This document shows, piece after piece, positions 13,061 through 24,129 of a stretch of DNA of 64,000 bases (its first letter is position 1; the number at the start of each line of letters is the position of its first letter). The DNA is from Phytophthora sp. 'mugwort' (taxonomy: Eukaryota > Oomycota > Peronosporomycetes > Peronosporales > Peronosporaceae), in assembly GCA_033558025.1 (NCBI GenBank), contig JAUCEF010000002.1:744001-808000 (forward strand), in the 5' to 3' direction. The position numbers and the translations under genes are program-made. A model generated the notes under the pieces. It saw only the letters and a list, made by a program, of their open reading frames with translations, had not been told where the DNA came from and did not search any database.

Positions 13061-15900
13061 TTTATCGACTTGAAAGGTGTTGGTACCGTTAGTAGTTTGA
13101 AGCTGGAAGGCTTGGCTCGAAGAAGTGTGCGCTCCAGGACAAATTCGCGAATGAAGTGAAGTCTACGCGGAGAGGAGCGAGAGAGAGAGGACGCCGGTCA
13201 GAAAAAGGAATCCCATCCTCCCCGCGGAAACCGATGAAAGTGTGGAACGGGTTCTGGAAGGCTCGATCCGTGAGCGCGTCTCGGATTTGCTAAAAGCGTG
13301 GCCAAAAATCGAGTTGTGCGACGCGGATTGGCGCAGAAAAATGTCTTTGGATTTCGCCAAGTTGAACTTGTTGCTATTTTGGCTGGCGAGTCGAACGGCT
13401 GTTGGAGCGCACTCTCCGCGACTGACTTAGTATATACGTACATACGAGACAGCCTTTACCCCCACGGTCGCTGCTAGCGTTGACGGCCGTCGTCGGCCCG
13501 CATCGCAACACCAGAATGGATCGCCAAAAGCTTGTTTGTTGCGTGTTTTCGAACGAATACCTCATCGTATTGAAGTTATCGCATCAGCTGGGAGATCGCC
13601 AAGGACGATGAGACCAAGCAGCACTTGCGTGTTCGCCACACGCTTCGAACAGACGCAGCCTTAACGGCTGTACAGGATCGTAAAGTGAGCAAGCAACCCC
13701 AACCCACTTCAAAAAACATCGGGGGACCTGCCGTTGGGAAATAGAAAAAGCAGCTTCAGGCTGTCCCGTTTACAACAGCCGTTGAGCGAGGGCATCCTCA
13801 CTGGGGCATCCTCCCCCAAGCAGAAAACACCAGCTACTTATGTGGTGCCTTGACTTGCCCTATTGTAATCTCACTTGGTTGTCCCTACTGCTCGATCGCA
13901 ATTCGGGGCGCCATTTGCAGCTTCCCCACGAGTGCGAAGTAGGTTTCAACGGATTCCGCCGGTGGCGTGTGGGGGGACCCTTGTGCTTCGTGTTTTTATT
14001 TATTGGTCGGTGATTGGCTAAAGACGTCACACCGGGCAGCTTCAAGGAGAACAGTGTGAGGAGCAAGCGACCGGGCGCGTTTGACGAACGAAAATATCCG
14101 CCAGTCTTGATCGCTATCAGTTGTATCTATCACTCACTACATGTACAGTATATCTACATGCATCTGCTCACAATTTCGTTGCTCCGGCCTCTGCAGCTGG
14201 CAGCACGCTGAGCTCCATCCACCGGGATGAGACCCGGGTCCGTTTCAGCGCTCGTCTGAGCGGTTTCAACGCCCTTCCCGGCCGGTCGTGCCCAGCGCTT
14301 TAACATCCGTCACTGGTCAAGTCATGTTTAGCTGCGGACGCACTTAAGGCACAAGCCGTGAGCGCGCTGTTCCGCCCGCTGTAGCTAGCTGCAGGTGTCG
14401 CTGGTTGCGGTGACTGATTGCTGCTCGACATGAAATAAAACAGCTCGGCGTGTCTCCTCATGCTTCTGGTATTCACGCAGCAACGTCGGAGCGACGGACT
14501 GACCACCGCTAGGGAAATAATCGTGGCGAGCTTCGTTGCGCACTGCTGAGCATGCAGGCCGCGCAAACGCCACAAGCGATTAATTCCCCTTGTGTACCCC
14601 ACAAATTGTTGGATGTCCCCATGGACGTGTAGGTCGAGGCTACCGACATGTCTACCGACATTCCGCAATCAAACGCGCAAACATCTACCGCCAGTCATTT
14701 CGACGATCCAGCAGGCGTAGACAAGCTCAGGGCGCGTTTATCGCGCTTGTTCCGGCCTGGCCGTGTCTTTCACAGGTTCCACAGGCGAGGCTCTCGCACC
14801 AGAACGCTGCTGGGATGCCAGCGCCGATGGAATGCTCCGATATCGCTTCATTGAAGCGAGCGGCGTCAACGTCGGCGCCTGGAGGTTGACGTGCAGTTGG
14901 CTGTATCGATGCATTTACTTCAGTCTTCGTTGCATTGTCATGGACGCAGATTACCGCGTGGCGCTGACACGAATCACCGTTGACACGCAATGCCGAGCCA
15001 CGGTTCTGCAAGAGGCGTTGTGCATTTCCATCAGCACGGCGGCGAGAGCTTCTACCGGAAATTCCCATGCAATTCGGACCTATTTCGTGTCGCGAGCACT
15101 TGAGATTTTCGAGTCGCATGAAGCTCTCCTAAGCTATAAAGTCAACTGGTTTGATACGATATGACCCGGTCAAAGACAAGGAGAAAAGCGTTGCGGAGCA
15201 GTGCTGTCTGTTTTCCCTGCTGTGTTGATTATTAAGATGCGAAGCGGTGCCATAGCACACCTGGTCATCACAAGAGGTTCCTATGACAAACTCGTGCTGC
15301 GGTTTTTGTGATTTCGGACGGTTTCGTTCAGAGACGGTGTTGGAATTGATTTGTTTCGAGATTTTGAGGGTTGTCGTTGAAATCGAACTTTGCAGCCGAA
15401 GCGTCCTTGGGCCCTGCGATACTGTCGTGAATACTTCGACCTCAGCCGACTGTTTATCGTCAGCAGAGTGGGTTGATGTGTTTAGCGATCCTGTATCGCG
15501 GGGTGACAGTCGCGTGACTACCTGCTTTTAATAAGAAAAAATTGTGGGATCGGATGTGGTGAGTTTCGGCGGCATACAGCTACTATGAATAGGGTTGAAA
15601 CCCTATGGCATAATCGGCGGAACTTGCCGTGTGCTCGTGTGCAAGACGCGAACAAGTCCATGGGTTGCATTTCTACTTTTCTTGAAATTGTAGCTGCATT
15701 TCTCTTCTATATGACGCTCCTCTGGCGTATGGTATGGACTTGCTGATGATGTTTTCCGACCTACATGTAGTACTTCTACAATAAAATGAGAAATAATAAA
15801 CTTACTTTCATGAAACTAATATATTTAAGTATCCACTTTACCAACCTTAGAGGTTAAATATCCTAAAAGAACATGTTGCGCTTACTCACAGCGCTACAGA
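13061..15900. other. Gene-poor spacer, no recognised gene
   Basis: About 2.8 kb. Open frames at 14300-14668 (-), 14648-14854 (+), 14727-15119 (-) and 14763-15164 (+) overlap on both strands, encode Arg/Ser-rich low-information sequence, and match no family I know. 15540-15900 is AT-rich. The region may be old, heavily mutated repeat sequence. Confidence 0.4.
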
Positions 15901-16120
15901 AGTACTATTAGCAGGACAAATGCTAGATAGTACTTCCGTAGTTTTCTGGCGTCGCTCAGACGAACAAGATATCAATCACCACGATGAACTGGATGACATC
16001 GGCTTAGGAGAGAATGTGCATGGTATTCCTTCTTTGGGAATAATTTCTCGAAGTTTCAGTCTGACAAATTCACCCTCATTCATCGACGCCTTCGATGCTG
16101 GTGCACATCATTGCCAGGAA

Positions 16121-16840
16121 CTGAAAGCACGGTAATGCTACAGAGGTATATATGCACGACAGGAAGGCACTTGATATCCACTTGGTAAGTCTGGGATTGA
16201 GGAGGGAAAACCCGAGGCATAAAACCCCCTCTTGGCTAACAAGAAGCATCCAACTGTATGATGTCTACACTATTGGCCGTTCCCACCTAACGGGCAGTTG
16301 CACTTGCGTTCCTACTCGCACTCTGTGCAGGGTGTCTTGAGTGATGGTCACACCACTCCTCACACTCCCCCTGAACGGCAGTCGTGTGGCCTATCTACTT
16401 GACGCGCTGGCGCTTCACTTGGGTAGCTTGCTCTTGCTCTACATGACTCGGACGTTTTGTGCCGCTCTTATCCGAAGCTTTGGTCACATCCTCAACGTTC
16501 AGACGTCTACGTAGCTTAGCGAATTGCTCACCCACTAGTGCCTTCGTTAGTACATCAGCAACCAAAAATATTCTCATATTGGGAAAATATGACGCTTCTG
16601 GTCGCGAAACATCAAAGCTATCATGACGGAACAAAGCTTATTCCCCGTCCTTAAATAGACCCGCCAGAGCTTGTCCTCGCTATACGTAATCTGAGCTTGG
16701 TATATTAGCCCCACCCGCTCATTGTCTTCATGCAGAATGTTTGAAACTCCCACTCAACAAACCTGCCATTCTCTCACATTCTTACTAAACAACTGCATCC
16801 GGCTTAAAAAAGCACAATGTGGTTGTAGAGTAGATCGCAC
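16121..16840 (-). mobile_element. 3' fragment of a Copia retrotransposon (end of RNase H plus truncated LTR)
   Basis: Minus-strand relic. 16840-16560 keeps pieces of the Copia RNase H end (HEDNERVGL). 16560-16395 encodes the pol C-terminus VADVLTKALVGEQFAKLRRR and ends QVKRQRVK, almost identical to the plus-strand copy at 59188-59357. After the stop come the same polypurine tract and LTR start (reverse complement of TGTGAGGAG at about 16361), and the LTR continues to about 16121, where similarity stops inside the LTR. So a truncated LTR and the last part of pol remain from the same family as the 55.8-59.8 kb element, in opposite orientation. Confidence 0.8.
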
Positions 16841-17335
16841 ATGGCCGTCTTCTCAGGAAGCGGTGATGCACGCATAGAATTGTGACAAGAAGGCTTGCAA
16901 ATGCTTCGACAGGGTCTGTTCACAAAGTTCCAGGGACTTCTCCTTAAGGTAGCAAGTCGGAATACTAAGGGTGACAGCTGTAGCTTGGCTCACTGACCTG
17001 TCTGGCACGACCATCATTAAGTGACTTTTTTTTTATTACTTCGTGTTCTTGTGCTGCAGCAACGGATTCGTCAGTACGAAACCTTGTGGGTGTCCATGTT
17101 CATCTAGCGACCATTTTTACCGCCGTCTCTTGAAGAACTGTTCCTTGTCGGCTTGCCCGGTATATTCCAGCTTTCCTACGATAACTTCCTTCAAAAAGCC
17201 TATTTTAATAGGTCATAACATCATTCCTGCAGATTTGGGAGGGAATACTGCTGGGGTTTCCTTCGTTGGGACCTGGCGCGGATTTCGCAGTTTTCAGTTT
17301 GCCAGTTAGCAAAAACAACAGCTAGATCAGCCTGG
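16841..17335. other. Spacer, no gene recognised
   Basis: Includes a run of T at about 17028 and a small ORF (17043-17309) without recognisable motifs. It may include the promoter of the 163-residue ORF that follows. Confidence 0.4.
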
Positions 17336-17827
17336 ATGATGAATGCAGACGCTCAACTCGAAGATATTTTGCAGGGAAATGGAGAGAGTCATCTCCGTGA
17401 CCAGATTATGCAGCTTGGCCATCCTCCAGTGATCTTCGAGTGGCAGCGTGTCGACGGATTCATTCGAGCAATTGAAACAGCTCGAGTTGAAGTGGACGAG
17501 TCCCTACCAGGTGACCCACTCGATCTACCAGCCGTAGTGACTGTGCAGAAATTCAAGGAAGCCGTGCTGGAATTTCTCAAGCCCCAAGCAACGAATTCTC
17601 TTCTAGGGGCTTCGTGCCTCCTGTGTTCGTTGCCTGAGACGGTGGCGGTGGGTGTCAAGTTACACGCTCTCGATACTGATCCCTGGGTCCAGAGCATTAT
17701 TGCAGCTGGAGAGCCAGACATGCTGCCGATTGCAAGGGTGTACATGCCTCGTGGGCTCCGTGCGAGCGCCCTCGACCGAGCCATTCCACGAACGACGACT
17801 CAGCTTCAGACGTACTTGTGGGGATGA
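17336..17827 (+). CDS. Hypothetical protein, 163 residues
   Basis: Uninterrupted ORF beginning MMNADAQLEDIL and ending TTQLQTYLWG. It is acidic in its first half and has a hydrophobic stretch near residues 88-110 (SLLGASCLLCSLPETVAVGV) that is not a clear membrane segment. No signal peptide and no recognisable domain. The composition (ordinary amphipathic helices, few rare residues) looks protein-like, unlike chance ORFs nearby. It lies between a Copia fragment and the flagellar gene, so it could also be a captured or decayed gene. Confidence 0.4.
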   Translation: MMNADAQLEDILQGNGESHLRDQIMQLGHPPVIFEWQRVDGFIRAIETARVEVDESLPGDPLDLPAVVTVQKFKEAVLEFLKPQATNSLLGASCLLCSLPETVAVGVKLHALDTDPWVQSIIAAGEPDMLPIARVYMPRGLRASALDRAIPRTTTQLQTYLWG

Positions 17828-18661
17828 AGCGACTTGCTGAATGATGATTTAGGGTGGTCAATTTAGGAGAAAAATCTTTTGACTATACACGAATGAGACT
17901 AGGACGTAGGTAAAGATTTCATCCAATGCTGAAATGACAAGGGAATAGTTTACAGGAAGCTTTTCGCTATCAATGCAAGAATCGACATGAATGAATAAGC
18001 CTTCGATGAAAAATCAAGAAATTAACTTAGGAGTAACATCGTAGACATTCCTCTTGACATGGCCAAAAATGCATTGCAGGTATTGGCATTTTTCCATACG
18101 GATGAATATAGGTTAGTTACGGGATGGATATTGTCATATTTTAAACTCAGTGCGGGCTAGGAATATACTGGCGATGCCTGAACCATGGAACTTCCCGCAG
18201 ATTTCAACCACAAACTAGTCGATGCGGTCCAGAAGTTTAGTTACGAAAATGTCGTCCAGAAGCGTATCTTGTTTAACAGATCGTTGCGCAGGCAGCCGCT
18301 GACGGAGATTTTCTTCCTGAAAAACGATCTTTCTGCCCGCACGCCAGTCTTATCGCCCCTAATTTTAGCGATCTTCGTGCTAAATGCACGCAATCCGGGT
18401 TTTACTCTAACGACGATAATACAAACCAATGAACTTCGCGGTAGAGTACATCTACATCTCGCAAGTCTTATTGAGCACGCAGGTTTGTGCAGCTGAGGAT
18501 TTCCCGTGACTTTGTCTAAAATATGTTAGCTTTTGATAACTTGGGCACGGATACTATTCAAAATATTGACTCGCGAAACTTCCCGGTCCATTTTTCGGTT
18601 TTAAGACGACAAGTCGCAACATTCTGCCACGCCACTAAAAGACGCTCCAAGTCGATCAATC
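17828..18661. other. Spacer upstream of the CFAP141-like gene
   Basis: AT-rich. An ORF at 18185-18496 (103 codons) has no recognisable features and is interpreted as chance. The promoter of the flagellar gene should be in the last ~150 bp, but no clear initiator element was seen. Confidence 0.4.
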
Positions 18662-19186
18662 ATGCCAGTGAACCGCGACCTGCCTGCTGGCGTCTCGTCT
18701 CGAGCAAATGGCCGAGCTCCTGGTGTCAAGAAGCCATCGGGACTCAACGTCGCGCGATTCATCGCACGCGAGGAGGAGCTCCACCAGGCAAGGAAGTACA
18801 CTCAGTTTAATGAATCCAACGCAAGTCGTGCACTGTGGGAAGAAAAGCAGAACCATCAAAGCGGAAGCGGTGCTCGCATCCAACAGAACACGCGGTAAGT
18901 GGATAAGTTTTGTCATTAAATTTTGTTAAAGTCGTACATTTCTTGAGAAAAGGGAAGTTTCCGTTGTGCACTTTAGCCTTGACGAAGAGCGCGAGTTGCT
19001 GAACAAGGAGGTGCTGGCGATCCGACAGAATCGACTACAAAAGTACTATGAAGCATGCTATCAAGAGTACGTGACGATTACTCATAGCTTTGACTTCGAC
19101 TACTAACATTTTTGTGTCGCGAGAACTGCAGATGGGAGCACGAACTGCGAGCTCGTGGGTTGGCGCTAGTACGTGATCGTGACTAA
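18662..19186 (+). CDS. CFAP141: CFAP141-like flagellar axoneme protein
   Basis: Three exons: 18662-18894, 18977-19066 and 19132-19186, joining in frame to 125 residues. Introns are 82 and 65 bp; donors are GTAAGT and GTACGT, and the second intron carries a textbook TACTAAC branch site at 19101-19107. The protein starts MPVNRDLPAG. Its C-terminal helix LDEERELLNKEVLAIRQNRL continues to YYEACYQEWEHELRARGLAL. This matches the conserved C-terminal pattern of the CFAP141 (C1orf189) family of small microtubule inner/associated proteins: a Leu/Arg-rich helix followed by a Glu/Tyr-rich helix and a Gly-Leu-Ala end. Its expected place is the doublet microtubule of motile cilia, which fits a zoospore-forming oomycete. 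It is convergent with the helicase gene (103 bp between ends). Other tiny axonemal proteins share this pattern, so the exact orthology is less sure than the class. Confidence 0.6.
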
Positions 19187-19289
19187 AAAAAATCTCGTAC
19201 GGAAAGCTTGGGGAGGCTTAGCGAGCACGAATTGAAATGATTTCTCTTCTTGTGTGTCGTGACTTCACTCTTCTATCTATGTGAAAGTC

Positions 19290-22200
19290 CTACGCGTCAG
19301 CATACATCCCTTCACTCTTGAGCAAGTGGCTGATTGCTGTCACCAGTTCGCTCTGTGCGATATCGACACTAGGATCAGCGATTTTCGCCATCAACAGGCG
19401 GTCCAAATGCTGGCGAATCGACTTGATGAGCACACCGATACGTGCAACAGCGTTGAAGCGGATGAAGCCATCAAGCGTAAGTAGGTTCTTCTCATGGACG
19501 ACGTCCAGATGACCTCCGAAAAGCAAGAGCGCGTAGGGGTTCACCATGGTGCTTTCACGGACGAAGATTTTGGACGTCTGCACCAATTCTGTGTACAAAA
19601 GCCACGGCGAGTCGTAATTGTTCTGGGAGAAATTGCATGACGACGGATGCAGGAATACACGCTCACGCTGGCCTGCTTCCGTCGCCGAGCGTACAAAGTA
19701 TCGGATCTGCTTCGCGTTGTGATCCTCCTCGACCACGCCGTGCGCGGCCTGGAAGTACTTTTGCTCTGGATACACCACTTGAGCCACATTCGCGTACAGA
19801 CCAGCACAAAGAGCGGCCTTGATAATGCGTGGTGCATCGGAATTCTCGTTCAGGTTGTCAGCGCTCGATGGCTCGTAGAATCCGATGTTGTCCAACTGCT
19901 GCAAATACTGCTGCTTCAAATCCACAATCGATTCCATTGTGTCGTACGAAAGTCCGATATCCCGACAAAAATTACGCTTCATCTTCTGACCCCGTAAAGG
20001 TGCATAGCGCTCAACTAGCTTCCATAGTAGCAAGTGATCACTCTTCCAGCTGCCACCCAACTCCTTCTTTATTGCGTTCTGCTTGGCGCGCATCTCTGAA
20101 TCTGACATGCTCATCAGAAACGGATTGCGGCTAGAGATACAGGCGGCTATGATGGCGACCGGTTCAATGCAGCGCAGGATGGATCCATACACGAGAAACT
20201 TGCCAATGCGAGCATCCAGCGGTAGCATAGCCAAGTGGTTACCCAGAGGCGTCAATACCACTTCTTCATGGTGAATGCTCTTGATGTCCCCGCGAAGTTT
20301 CTTCTTGGGCGATTCACCAATAGTTCGGAATGCTGCGATATCAATTAGCTCTTGGATAGCTGCGTCGATAGCATCTTCAGCTGGCGGCTCAATAGCTTTG
20401 GACAGGAAGCCCTTGATCGACCCAAGCTCCAATTTCTTAATCTGCAGACAGAGTTGTTCCAGAGACACACGATGGATCTCAGCAGATAGTTGCGCTTCCA
20501 TGGCAGCAAACCGGTTGCGTGAGAACAATCGGTAGCATGTGCCGGCTTGGACACGTCCTGCGCGCCCCTTGCGCTGATCGCACGCAGCACGAGACGCCCA
20601 GCAGTCGAGAAGTTGTGAGCGACGAGCACGGTTGTCATACACCATCTCCTTCACCTTTCCGGAATCGATCACTGCTGTGATATCGTTGATAGTGATCGAT
20701 GTTTCGGCAATGTTGGTGCTCACAATCACCTTGGTCTTGCCTGAGGGAGCCGACTTGAAAACCATCGCCTGGTCAGCTCCAGAGAGAGAACCGTGAAGGG
20801 GCAGTGCCCAGACCTTTGATGATAACCCACCATTACCGTAAGTCAGCATCTCAACCAGTCGCTTGATTTCGGCGGTGCCTGGTAAGAAGACGAGGATAGC
20901 TCCGTGCGCGCTACCACCGCTTTGTGGCTTATCCAAGACAAGATGGCGCACTAGATGAAAAATAAGGTCGTAATCGATCTTAGAATCGTCAACACGCGCT
21001 GCGATCTCCTCTGATGTCATATCGGACAACGACTTGTGCTTCTCTCCATCATCATCTTCATCGTCTTTCTTCTTATGCTTCTTATCCTTCAGCAAGTACT
21101 TCGGTACTTCATAGTGAGTCTGATGAAGAACCTCCTCTAGGAAGTTACATTCGACCGGATAGGTAAAACCAGGAATGTCTAGGACAGGGCACGGTCTTTT
21201 GGTACTGGAAGAGAAGTACTTGACGAACAGCTCGGAGTTCATCGTAGCACTCATCAGAATAACTCGCAGAGTTGGACGCTGAGGCAGCAAGTCCCGGAGA
21301 ATAGACAGCAGGAAGTCCGTATCCACGTTGCGCTCGTGAACTTCATCGACAATGACGTGAGAAACACTTAACAACTGTCGATCGTTCAGCAGACGTCGGA
21401 GAAGGACGCCAGTCGTGCAAAATAATAGGCGCGTGTTGGACGACTTCTTGGCGTCCATACGAATCTGATAACCGACAACATCGGCGATTTCTTCACACCG
21501 CTCTTGTGCAACACGAGTTGCCACGCCAATAGCGGCAATTCGGCGCGGCTGAGTACAAATAATGTTGCATTCTCCACCAGCACCGCGATTAATGTACTCG
21601 TCCAGAATAAACTGGGGGATCTGAGTAGTTTTACCACAACCGGTGGCACCGCAGACGAGCACCACCTGGTTGTTCTGCACACACTTGATCACGTGGGCCT
21701 CTTCTTTGCCTGCAGGAAGCTTTGCACGAGCAGCCAGCATCTCCTGGAAGTTGCGTTGCCTATACTTCGCCTTCCTTAACTGCAGCAGTTTCTCACTCGT
21801 ACGGCGCGCAACTTCCGCATCAACGCGCTTTGGCTGGTGATGATTCCCATACTTATTGCGATTTCCACCCTTCTTTTTATGCGATTTAGACGGACTATCC
21901 GGTTTTGCCTCGGTGGGCGTACGCAAAGGCTCTTTCCCAACGACAGCTTTTTCCAAAAGTTGAATTCTGGCTGGCCTTCTGGACAACCGCTTCTTGTCCT
22001 GCAAGTAGGTATCAATCGCACCGTAGATGTCGTACAGCATCGGTTCACCCATGGAGTGGACGCAGCTCTTAAGTGCTTCTCCACCAGCAGCAAGCAAATG
22101 TGGCTGGTACTTTGCCTCAGTTGCCGTCAGAGCCACTAGTGGAAGCTCGAACGGATATCTCGATGAACGGGGCAAAAAAATCTGCAATCGTAGCGCGTCA

Positions 22201-23651
22201 GTCACTTCAAATTCAAGTAGCTGGGACTCTGAGCCATCATCCAGCGTTGTGATCTTCAGCTTCTCGTCGTAAATAGCCTCTAAAGCGAAAATTTCATCTT
22301 GACGCTGGTTCATCAGCTCTTCTTCATCATCAGGAGCCTCAGCTGCTCCATTGATCTCCTCCAAGCCAAAATGCCTTTTAACATGCGGAAAAAGCTTCTC
22401 TAGGAGAGCAAATAGTGTCGTCAGAGATGGAGCCTTCAGTTCTTCATCGCTTATTGCAGGGTGCTCCTCCACAAACTCATTTGCCACAGAAACCGCATCA
22501 CGACGGTCATAGCCAAACTTCATAAGACGCTGCACCAGCACAGCCGTACGTGGCGGTTCAGCTTCGGATGACGCAGTACTCAAAACAACATCAAGCTGCG
22601 TGCCTTCCGGGTTGAACATTTTGGGCAAATCTCCTTCAGGGATGTTCAAGCACAGCCAATCAAACATCGCAGTCATATGCGCATCTTCTGCGTCCTCATC
22701 GTCCATGCTCAGATCACGTGGACAATTCTGCAACGCTCCTTGAATCTGCGCCAGCGTGAATCCAATCGCTTTGAGTCTCAGTGTCGCCTTCTTCTGGATC
22801 TCCTCGTCCTCCAACTTGATCTGCTCCAGATCCTTGTCCTCGTGCACCTGCAATTGTCCCTTCAAGCTCTTCATTTGCATGTCTCCCAGCTTTCTCAGAA
22901 TGCCTTCAATAAGTTCTCGACATGGCGCACTCATCATGACCTGTTTTGGCAGGTTTGCCCTCTCCCTATTCTCCCTCGATCTTTGCTTCTTGTTCCTTTC
23001 CTGTGTGCGGGCCAGTTTGGCGGCTTCAAACTCCTTATGAGATGCGAATTTCCTGTCCATTGTCAGCGTCACGGGCATCTCACGTTTCTTTTCCGCGACC
23101 TCCTCGTCACCATCCTCTCCATCGGCCCATAGGTCCATGCTCTTGTCCTCCTTCCCTTTGCCCTCCTTCTCCTTCATTTCAGCATCTTTCTCCTCCGCTT
23201 TCGCTTTATCTTTTCCCTTCTTATTCTTAGGACCTGATCTTACAGGGTCATCCTGTGAGCCCAAGGCCAGCCACAGATCTCGGTACGGGTCTGGCAGCTT
23301 TCGTTCGTGGGGACGCAACGGTTCCATGTGCTTGAGCGCAAGCAACGCGGCGCAGTGCTTAGCCTCGTCCTGAGTCTCGAATTCCTGCTCGGGGCAAAAG
23401 CTCAGGTCCTTGGTGCTATCTTTGGCGTCTGGCAGCACACAGCGCATGCGAAACTTCGACTGGTCCCGACTCCGCGCGCGCGCGTAGAAGGCGTTGCGGC
23501 GTTTCTTGGCCTGGCAGAACTCGAGTATCAGCTGCATAGGCGTACGCTGCCATTCCTTGCATAAGACGCCCTGGCGGACGGCCTCCCCCTTGGACACACT
23601 CACGGTGCCGGCGCCGCGCTGGCGGTGGCCTGGTTGGCGTTGGCGCCCCAT
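19290..23651 (-). CDS. DHX57: DHX57-like DEAH-box RNA helicase with RWD and UBA domains
   Basis: Single 1,453-residue exon. The N-terminus has a dsRNA-binding-like segment (residues ~35-110) and a Lys/Glu-rich linker. A UBA-like motif follows (LVQRLMKFGYDRRDAVSVAN, ~370-410), then an RWD domain (RQDEIFALEAIYDEKL, ~455-555). The helicase core has motif I GATGCGKT (~665), motif II DEVH (~767), motif III SATMN (~802), and motif VI with QRKGRAGR (~1025); the helicase-associated and OB-fold regions follow to the end. UBA + RWD + DEAH in this order is the DHX57 architecture, close in length to human DHX57 (1,386). It should unwind RNA with ATP; cellular targets are unknown. The start ATG at 23651 opens the basic sequence MGRQRQPGHRQ. 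An initiator-like element lies 10-30 bp upstream. Confidence 0.9.
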   Translation of the reverse strand: MGRQRQPGHRQRGAGTVSVSKGEAVRQGVLCKEWQRTPMQLILEFCQAKKRRNAFYARARSRDQSKFRMRCVLPDAKDSTKDLSFCPEQEFETQDEAKHCAALLALKHMEPLRPHERKLPDPYRDLWLALGSQDDPVRSGPKNKKGKDKAKAEEKDAEMKEKEGKGKEDKSMDLWADGEDGDEEVAEKKREMPVTLTMDRKFASHKEFEAAKLARTQERNKKQRSRENRERANLPKQVMMSAPCRELIEGILRKLGDMQMKSLKGQLQVHEDKDLEQIKLEDEEIQKKATLRLKAIGFTLAQIQGALQNCPRDLSMDDEDAEDAHMTAMFDWLCLNIPEGDLPKMFNPEGTQLDVVLSTASSEAEPPRTAVLVQRLMKFGYDRRDAVSVANEFVEEHPAISDEELKAPSLTTLFALLEKLFPHVKRHFGLEEINGAAEAPDDEEELMNQRQDEIFALEAIYDEKLKITTLDDGSESQLLEFEVTDALRLQIFLPRSSRYPFELPLVALTATEAKYQPHLLAAGGEALKSCVHSMGEPMLYDIYGAIDTYLQDKKRLSRRPARIQLLEKAVVGKEPLRTPTEAKPDSPSKSHKKKGGNRNKYGNHHQPKRVDAEVARRTSEKLLQLRKAKYRQRNFQEMLAARAKLPAGKEEAHVIKCVQNNQVVLVCGATGCGKTTQIPQFILDEYINRGAGGECNIICTQPRRIAAIGVATRVAQERCEEIADVVGYQIRMDAKKSSNTRLLFCTTGVLLRRLLNDRQLLSVSHVIVDEVHERNVDTDFLLSILRDLLPQRPTLRVILMSATMNSELFVKYFSSSTKRPCPVLDIPGFTYPVECNFLEEVLHQTHYEVPKYLLKDKKHKKKDDEDDDGEKHKSLSDMTSEEIAARVDDSKIDYDLIFHLVRHLVLDKPQSGGSAHGAILVFLPGTAEIKRLVEMLTYGNGGLSSKVWALPLHGSLSGADQAMVFKSAPSGKTKVIVSTNIAETSITINDITAVIDSGKVKEMVYDNRARRSQLLDCWASRAACDQRKGRAGRVQAGTCYRLFSRNRFAAMEAQLSAEIHRVSLEQLCLQIKKLELGSIKGFLSKAIEPPAEDAIDAAIQELIDIAAFRTIGESPKKKLRGDIKSIHHEEVVLTPLGNHLAMLPLDARIGKFLVYGSILRCIEPVAIIAACISSRNPFLMSMSDSEMRAKQNAIKKELGGSWKSDHLLLWKLVERYAPLRGQKMKRNFCRDIGLSYDTMESIVDLKQQYLQQLDNIGFYEPSSADNLNENSDAPRIIKAALCAGLYANVAQVVYPEQKYFQAAHGVVEEDHNAKQIRYFVRSATEAGQRERVFLHPSSCNFSQNNYDSPWLLYTELVQTSKIFVRESTMVNPYALLLFGGHLDVVHEKNLLTLDGFIRFNAVARIGVLIKSIRQHLDRLLMAKIADPSVDIAQSELVTAISHLLKSEGMYADA

Positions 23652-24129
23652 CTTGCTTGGTGAGTTCGGAATTGACTAGGAAGTGGCATTCATGTGGGGC
23701 ATGTACTAGAGTGACATGATGTCCAAATAGTGGCCCCAGTTAGTGTACCCAAACATGGGTACCTTAGACACTATTCCACATCACTTCAACGGACCCCGTT
23801 GCGGCGTGCTCGAGATACACCCTTAGACGCCTGGCACGAGTCCCGTATAACCAGGTACGGGACACCAAATACAGCGACGACAAACTATTTTTCGTCGTGT
23901 TTCCCGATGTCTTTCGCTACAATTCTTCTTCAGATTCGGTGCGGTTTGGACAAGCAGAAGCCCCTGCACGTACTCATTGCACGTCTACGAGACACAAATA
24001 TCTTGCTTTCCCGGGTATACTTTATTTATACATGGTGTGGTACTGACATGGTTATCGATGCAAAATCAAGTCATTTCTACAATGTCATTCCTGCCCAGTA
24101 ATTATTGTGACCGCCACTGGCATGCATGT
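23652..24129. other. Spacer upstream of the helicase, no gene
   Basis: A 123-codon ORF (23730-24101) has no recognisable domain. The segment is the helicase promoter side and the outer flank of the Tc1/mariner relic. Confidence 0.4.
23660..23678 (-). promoter_or_regulatory. Possible oomycete initiator-like element of the helicase gene
   Basis: On the minus strand, TCAATTCCGAACTC stands just before the helicase ATG. It resembles the oomycete initiator consensus (TCATTYY plus a downstream T/A-rich part) with mismatches. Confidence 0.25.

Noticed and set aside
14648..15164. Overlapping ORFs on both strands (102-133 codons)
   Set aside because: Arg/Ser-rich translation without any recognised domain; overlapping frames on both strands suggest chance.
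18185..18496. 103-codon ORF before the flagellar gene
   Set aside because: No family resemblance, and it overlaps a minus-strand ORF of similar quality.
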